Shown here in pieces: positions 7,333 through 11,870 of a stretch of DNA of 11,870 nucleotides (within the stretch, counting starts at the first letter, position 1; the number at the start of each line of letters is the position of its first letter). The notes under the pieces are model-generated. The model had not been told where the DNA came from and made no database searches. It was given only the letters and a program-made list of their open reading frames with translations. A program made the position numbers and the translations under genes. The stretch is from Parvularia atlantis (lineage: Eukaryota > Opisthokonta > Rotosphaerida), in NCBI GenBank assembly GCA_943704415.1, contig CALSCO010002140.1, positions 1 to 11,870 on the forward strand, written 5' to 3'.

Positions 7333-8841
7333 ATGCGCCGCGCGCTCTCGTTCGGCGCCTCGGCCAGTTTCGCCAAGACGACGACCGCCATGGCCGGCAC
7401 TGCCCTGGCCGCCTCGTCCACGACCAGCACCCTCCACGAGCCCGCCAGCCAGCAGCAGGCGGCGGCCGAGGACAGCGACCGCGTGCTCGAGGAGGCCACG
7501 CTCGCCGCGCGTCTCTTCGGCTGGATGTGGTCCACGTCCGAGAAGCACGCGTACGACGCCGAGTCGGGCCTGCTCGCGCGCGTGCGCGACCCGCTCCGCC
7601 GCCGCCTTGTTCCCGTCGGCGCCGGCAGCTTCATCAACACGGTCGAGCTGGGTTCGCACGCCACGGCCACGCCGGACTCGCCCGCGCGCACCGTCGTGCT
7701 GTGCCACGGCTTTGGTGCGGGCCTCGGGCACTGGTACCGCCAGCTCGACGGTGCGGCCGCCCGCTGCCACCGGCCCGTGCGCGCGTGCTCACGAAAGAAG
7801 CGGCACGACAGCGCTCGCCGCCGTGCCTGGGCTCAAGACGTACGCCATCGACTGGCTCGGGTTCGGCCGGTCGTCGCGCCCGAGCTTCCTGTTCGTGCCC
7901 GGCAAGGAGGGCTCGGTCGAAAAGGTGCGCGGGCGGTGGCCGAGCTTCGTGGTCCGCGGCGGGACTCACGCGCGCGCGCGCTGCGCAGTCCGAGGCCTTC
8001 TTCGTCGACTCGCTCGAGGCGTGGCGCGAGGCCAACAAGATCGACCGCTTCATCCTTGTCGGGCACAGCCTCGGCGGGTACCTCGCGGCCGTGTACGCGC
8101 TCAAGCACCCGGACAAGGTGCAGCACCTCGTCCTCGTCTCGCCCGGTGCGCCGCGCTGACGCCGATGCTTGTGGTCGCCGCCGTCACTGACCCTCCGCCT
8201 GCTCCACAGTGGGCGTGCCCGAGCTGAAGGAGGACCCGCTGGCGTCGCTCACCCAGGCCCCGTGGCGCCAGCGCATGTTTGTCTCAACCGTCGTGTCGCT
8301 CTGGAACTGGGGCGCGAGCCCGCAGATGATCCTGCGCATGCCCGCGCTCGGGCGCCGCTTCGTCAACGGCTACGCCGCCCGCCGCTTCCCGTCGCTGCCG
8401 CCGGACGAGGTCGAGCTCCTTCGCGAGTACACCTTCCACATCAGCGTCCGCCGCGGCAGCGGCGAGTACGCCGCCAACACGCTGCTCCAGTTTCCGGTCT
8501 ACGCGCGCTCGCCGCTCGCCCACCGCCTACCGCGCCTCACCATGCCGACAACCTTCCTCTGTGCGTCCTTGCGCGCGCCGCAGGGCAGCGCATGTGCTCA
8601 TTGACGCGCCGCGCCGCAGATGGCAAGTACGACTGGATGGACGCCACACACGCGTACGACGTTGCGCCGCACATGCACGACGCCACCGTGCACACGCTCG
8701 ACGACGCTGGGCACTTCCTCTTCTTGGTGCGCGCTGCGCATCTGACGCGACCGGTGGTGGCCGACTGACGTGCGCTGCCAGGAAAACACGCCGCAGTTCA
8801 ACAAGCTGCTGCTGTCCGCCGTCCGCCGCTCGCCGCTGTGA
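7333..8841 (+). CDS. ABHD4/5 (CGI-58)-Cld1/Ict1-type alpha/beta hydrolase
   Basis: Exons are 7333-7750, 7812-7924, 7989-8145, 8210-8560, 8620-8726 and 8782-8841 (1206 bases, 401 aa). Family members include the mitochondrial cardiolipin deacylase Cld1, the lysophosphatidate acyltransferase Ict1 and animal ABHD4/5. Visible features: a basic, hydroxylated N-terminus (MRRALSFGASASFAK) that could target mitochondria; oxyanion motif HGFGAG (125-130); the stretch AIDWLGFGRSSRP; nucleophile elbow GHSLGG with Ser204; the SPVGVP motif; probable acid Asp354 in YGKYDWMD; and catalytic His378 in DDAGHFLFLEN. The usual H(X4)D motif reads H(X4)E here, with Glu383 the first residue after the last intron. Ser is kept in the elbow, so it should be an active lipase or acyl hydrolase, unlike ABHD5, where it is Asn. 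The substrate is not determined; Cld1-like is favoured by the N-terminus. All five introns have GTGCG donors. Confidence 0.9.
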
Positions 8842-8922
8842 GAGCGAGTCCGAGCTGTCATAATATGTGCAGATAGAACCAAAGGAACGACAAGCACAGG
8901 GCCAGCCCGTGCCGCCGGCCGC
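8842..8922. other. Convergent 3' intergenic region (81 bp)
   Basis: This lies between the hydrolase stop (plus) and the SET-family stop (minus). It includes one of the few AT-rich patches, CATAATATG near 8859-8867, probably part of the polyadenylation signal of the hydrolase gene. The two 3' UTRs are expected to overlap. Confidence 0.45.
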
Positions 8923-11181
8923 TCACAGCTCCTTGTGCTCGGGTGTCACGCCGAAGCGCCATGCCGTGTTGGTGCGGTACTCACCGTCGTCGCCGCCGTC
9001 GTCGTTGGTCTCGGCACGCTGCTCGCTCTTGCCCTTGCTCTTCTTCTTCGCCTTGCGCTTGCCTGCGCGCGCAACCCCATCGTCAGCGGCGCGACATGCG
9101 ACCAGAGCGTGCCGCGTGCCTTTCGCAGCCGCGTACGCCTCGTAGTGCTCCTGCAAGTAGCGGATGTGCGTGTGCAGCATAAACTTCTCGGCGTAGACGA
9201 GCGTGCGCATGACGCGCTCGTTCGTGCTCGCGTTAAAGTCGTGCAGCGCGTCGTCCCTGTGCAGCTCGTCCAGTGCGGCCTCGTCCTCCTGTGGCAGCGC
9301 GCAAAAAACAAAGATTCAGCCGCAGGCGGCGCGTGCGAGAGCACAGACCTCCATTGTCGTTGGGTACTGTCGCAACTGCTCGCGCAGCAGCGTCACGAGG
9401 CTGTCCACCACGCCCCTCTCCGACACCACGCTCAGCGGCTTGTTGTTGCCAAACGCGTCAAAGATCTGGCGGGGCTGGCGTGAGTAGGCTCACGGACGCC
9501 GCGTGCGCGCGTACGCACCTCCTCAGGCAGCTTGGTGTGGTCCTTCGCGGTCATGTACAGCGCACGCATGTACGCCATGAGGCCGGGCATCTCAAACAGC
9601 TTGCGGCTCCAGCTGACGGTGATCTCCTTGCGCCTGCGTGCCCACCACGCCGGCTCAGCACAGACGAGGTCACGCACGCGCGCGCGCGCGCGCGCGCACG
9701 CACTCCTTCGTCTCCTTGTCGAGCGCCTGCGAGACCTGCGGTGGAAACATGGCCATGATGGCCTGCTTGCGCTCAAAGTGCTCGACCATGGGCACGCGCG
9801 GCATCGGCACGGGCAGCATCTCGTCCACGTTCTGCGCACCGCCGCGTCAGCCGCACGCCCACGCGGCGGCCCGGCAACGCGCCGCACGTTCTCAAACGCA
9901 AAGCCAAAGTCGTTGAACAGGCGCGAATTGGGCAGGTTGTCGTACTCATGGTAGCGCCGGAGGATCTGCGGCGGCGTCCGTCAGCCGGTGCGCGCGGCCG
10001 TGCGCGAGCGTGCCTCGGTGCCGGTCGGGACGTCGCGGTCGGTGACGCAGTCGACGTAGTCGCCCGAGGCGTGCGTGCGGCAGATGACGTTGATCTCGTC
10101 CGGCTGGCCCATGTTGATCATATCGACCATGGGCACTGTGCGCGGAGCGTGAGCCGCACGTACGCATGCAGCGCGCGCGGACGCCTTTGTAGACGCACCA
10201 AAGACCTTTGCGGGCAGCCACTTGTCGTGCGGGAAGGCGCCGTCGCTGGTCGGCTGCTCAAAGTGCGGGTTGCGCACCTGGCGACGCGCCCGTGTGTCAG
10301 GCCTCGCATGCATGGGGTGGCTTCGCAGCCACGACGCGCCTTAATCTCCATCCGCCGCGACCAGACCATGGCCATGCCCCACTTGTGGTCGTCCAGCGAG
10401 TACTCCTCCGGCCCGGCGAAGACTGCGCGGGGCTCAGGCTGAGCGCAGCGCACGACGCCGTGCTGCGACGCACGCTCGGGGTGCCGCACAAAAATCGGCG
10501 TGCTCGTGCGAGCGTAGTTCTTCTCGACGGCCTCGATGCGCTTGCGTGCAAAGTGCAGGTTGGGCGAGCCCTGCGCGCGGGCGAGGCGCTCAGCGGCGCT
10601 CGCGTGCTCTCTCCCCCCTGCGCGGGCGCGCACCTTGAGCTGCTCCAGCTCCTGCTGCGTGTAGAACAGCGGCAGGGACAGCTCCTCCGTCGTGGGCAGC
10701 ACGCGGAGATAGTCGGCCCTGCGCGTGCGCGCTCAGAGACGCGTGGTCGGCCCACATGCGAGCACGGGCACACCACGGCGAGGCGTCGCGCCGCAGCTCG
10801 TGGTTGAGAAACACCGCCCACAGGTCCTCGTCCGGCACGTACAGCTTGCGCGCGACGTCGCCCAGGCCCGGCGTCTCGAACACGTGCTCGAGGCTGAGCA
10901 CGGCCTTGGCGATGGGCACCCGCAGGATGCGTGTGCCACCCTGTCGCCGACGTCAGCGGGGTGGGCGGCGAGGCGCGCGGCCGTCACGTGGGCATGCCTG
11001 GATGTCCTCGGCCGCGAACAGCCCGCGGCCGCCGCGACCGCGGCCGATCTCGCGCAGCTGCAGCGGGCCGACCTCGACGTCCTTTCCGGTCGCGCTGCGG
11101 TCAGCGCCGCCGCACCGCACGGCCCCGCACGCACCCGCTGGCGCAGCCACTCGGCGAAGCGCGCCACGGCCGGCGCAGGGC

Positions 11182-11212
<31 letters not shown>

Positions 11213-11248
11213 GAGTGCGAGCAGCACAAGGATGGCAGCACGCGTCAT
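8923..11248 (-). CDS. SET / Rubisco-LSMT-type protein with signal peptide and C-terminal HKEL
   Basis: Exons (minus) are 11248-11135, 11081-10998, 10940-10774, 10718-10634, 10570-10474, 10422-10340, 10277-10199, 10135-10014, 9965-9888, 9831-9704, 9633-9519, 9465-9349, 9288-9120 and 9062-8923 (1578 bases, 525 aa). The first residues (MTRAAILVLLAL plus a poly-Ala run) form a signal peptide. A split SET domain follows: GGRGLFAAEDI (about 56-65), LRVLPTTEELSLP, then VPMVDMINMG (237-246), DVPTGTEILRRY and SRLFNDFGFAFEN. The C-terminal half fits the Rubisco-LSMT substrate-binding domain (EQLRQYPTTMEEDEA, NERVMRTLVYAEKFML). A Lys-rich segment precedes the final HKEL. Family members methylate lysine or histidine in cytosol, nucleus or plastid; ER targeting would be atypical. 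The conserved Asn-His of the SET core reads Asn244-Met245, so activity is doubtful. Six joints are uncertain: the four GC-AG introns, the 63-base in-frame intron 10633..10571, and the 9465/9474 acceptor. Without the last intron the protein is 544 aa. Confidence 0.83.
9063..9119 (-). other. Candidate GC-AG intron (SET-family gene, last intron)
   Basis: Donor AAAG|GCACGC, CGCTGACG branch-like site, acceptor CGCGCAG; 57 bases, in frame and stop-free. It shares its donor hexamer with intron 8 of the same gene. Removing it joins EAYAAAK to GKRKAKKKSK. It could alternatively be coding. Confidence 0.5.
9671..9703. repeat. Alternating purine-pyrimidine (CG)n tract
   Basis: A nearly pure CG dinucleotide run flanked by CACGCAC units lies at the donor end of intron 10 (9703..9634) of the SET-family gene. 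Such tracts can adopt Z-DNA. It is confined to the intron. Confidence 0.8.
9966..10013 (-). other. GC-AG intron (SET-family gene, intron 8)
   Basis: Donor GAG|GCACGC, GGCTGACGG branch-like site, acceptor CCGCAG; 48 bases with an in-frame TGA. Removal joins DVPTGTE to ILRRY, the conserved GeEI..Y of SET domains. No GT donor is available between the conserved Glu and the stop. Confidence 0.75.
10278..10339 (-). other. GC-AG intron (SET-family gene, intron 6)
   Basis: Donor AAG|GCGCGT, CCTGACAC branch-like site, acceptor CGCCAG; 62 bases, so it must be removed to keep frame. It joins SRRMEIK to VRNPHFEQP. Local GT dinucleotides give the wrong phase. Confidence 0.7.
10941..10997 (-). other. GC-AG intron (SET-family gene, intron 2)
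   Basis: Donor CAG|GCATGC, CGCTGACG branch-like site, acceptor GCGACAG; 57 bases. Splicing joins AAEDIQ to GGTRILRVP, the normal SET-domain order. The only nearby GT does not give the right phase. Confidence 0.65.
11183..11212. repeat. (CCG/CGC)n trinucleotide tract encoding the poly-Ala signal-peptide core
   Basis: About nine GCG codons in a row (minus strand) encode the Ala run of the hydrophobic region of the SET-family signal peptide. Repeat length changes would lengthen or shorten the hydrophobic core without shifting frame. Confidence 0.75.
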
Positions 11249-11267
11249 TCGCAGACTACGCGCGTGT
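11249..11267. promoter_or_regulatory. 19-bp gap between divergent start codons (SET-family / LUC7)
   Basis: The two ATGs face away from each other with only 19 bases between them. Transcription start sites must lie inside the opposite gene's first exon or intron, so the 5' ends are expected to overlap in antisense. No core promoter motif can fit in the gap itself. Confidence 0.45.
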
Positions 11268-11870
11268 ATGGGGCCCATCCCTCGGCCCAGCGCGGCGGCC
11301 GCGGCGGCCATCCGCACGCAGCTGCAGGCGCTCATGGCCCAGGCGGCGATGGGTGCGGCGCGTGCGCGTGCGTGCGTGCGTGCGCGGGCGCCCTGACGAG
11401 CGTGCGCGCACGCGGCAGAGAGCGACAAGGGCCTTAAGTTCACCGACCGCGACGTCTGCCGCAACTACCTCTGCGGCCTGTGCCCGCACGACCTCTTCGC
11501 CAATACGGTCCAGCCGCGGGCGCGCGGGTGCGGGCACGGGGGCGCACTGCTCACGCGCGGCTCGCCGCAGAAATTTGACCTTGGCAAGTGCCCCAAGGTG
11601 CACTCGGAGCGCCTTAAGGACGAGTACGACGAGGCGCGCAAGTCGCACGACTACGAGTTTGAGCTCGTGCGCGCGCCGCCGCCGTGCCGCCGCCGCCTGC
11701 GACGCGCGCGCTGACCGGGTGTGCCGGCGCGCAGGACTGGTTCGCGTCGCTGGAGGAGATGGTCCGCGAGCGCGACCGTCGCATCGCGCGCGACCGGGCG
11801 CAGCTCGACGAGACGCAGAACAAGGACCTGGACGCACGCGGCCTCGCGCTGGTGGGCCCGCCGCCCCCCC
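11268..11870 (+). CDS. LUC7: LUC7 homologue, U1 snRNP-associated splicing factor (5' part)
   Basis: LUC7 binds U1 snRNA and influences 5' splice-site selection. Exons are 11268-11352, 11419-11507, 11571-11666 and 11735 to beyond the right edge. The N-terminal helix (IRTQLQALMAQAAM) precedes the first zinc finger: GLKFTDRDVCRNYLCGLCPH, DLFANT, then KFDLGKCPKVHSERLKDEY after an intron. The CCCH ligands (C..C, C..H) are all visible, and spacing matches LUC7. The following coiled-coil start (DWFASLEEMVRERDRRIARD) fits. The last readable residues (NKDLDARGLALVGPPPP) do not resemble the family's next helix, so an intron may begin near 11830-11860. An upstream in-frame ATG at 11232 would overlap the divergent gene and is less likely. 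The second donor, GTCCAG, is unusual. The second zinc finger is not in the window. Confidence 0.9.

Noticed and set aside
8146-8209. Possible gene break in the hydrolase caused by a stop after the SPG motif
   Set aside because: The TGA lies in a 64-base intron with GTGCGC donor, CTGAC and CACAG; splicing restores SPVGVPELKE.
1-11870. Bacterial or phage system, CRISPR array, transposon or integrated virus
   Set aside because: No repeats-with-spacers, inverted terminal repeats, transposase, integrase or viral proteins were seen. All genes are spliced eukaryotic housekeeping families.

Overview
The window is a piece of nuclear genome from a compact, very GC-rich fungus, most likely a basidiomycete yeast. 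No prokaryotic features are present. Six genes can be read from end to end and two run off the edges. All are split by short introns, mostly 45-70 bases. The introns share a donor close to GTGCGT/GTGCGC, a branch-site-like CTGAC or CTCAC, and a CAG acceptor. Spliced products match conserved eukaryotic families: retromer, complex I, GATOR2/SEACAT, complexin, SET/Rubisco-LSMT and LUC7. The LUC7 and WDR59 sequences look basidiomycete-like. A Malassezia-like or other small-genome Ustilaginomycotina yeast is my guess. A GC-rich, intron-rich Pucciniomycotina yeast such as Rhodotorula is an alternative, because intron density here is high.

Layout: (1) 1-262, minus, 5' end of a VPS35 retromer gene. 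(2) 322-873, plus, NDUFA13/GRIM-19-like complex I subunit in 4 exons. (3) 956-1803, minus, PDAP1/PP28-like phosphoprotein in 4 exons. (4) 1857-6213, minus, a WDR59/Mtc5 (Sea3) homologue rebuilt here as 26 exons and 999 codons. (5) 6266-6879, plus, complexin-like protein ending in a CaaX box. (6) 7333-8841, plus, ABHD4/5-Cld1-type alpha/beta hydrolase in 6 exons. (7) 8923-11248, minus, a SET/Rubisco-LSMT-type protein with a signal peptide and a C-terminal HKEL. (8) 11268-11870, plus, LUC7 (U1 snRNP), running off the right edge.

Genes are packed very tightly. Three divergent pairs have start codons 59, 52 and 19 bases apart, and two convergent pairs have stop codons about 80 bases apart. The only long gap is 6880-7332. 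The genes are unrelated housekeeping functions (membrane traffic, TORC1 signalling, respiration, lipid metabolism, splicing), not an operon or a specialised cluster.

The most unusual features are these. A set of introns appears to use GC instead of GT at the donor, several with GCGCGT in place of GTGCGT. The SET-family protein looks ER-luminal and has lost the usual Asn-His motif. The fungal complexin-like protein ends in a prenylation motif. All exon models were deduced by eye from reading frame, splice motifs and remembered family patterns; none was checked by transcript data or database search.
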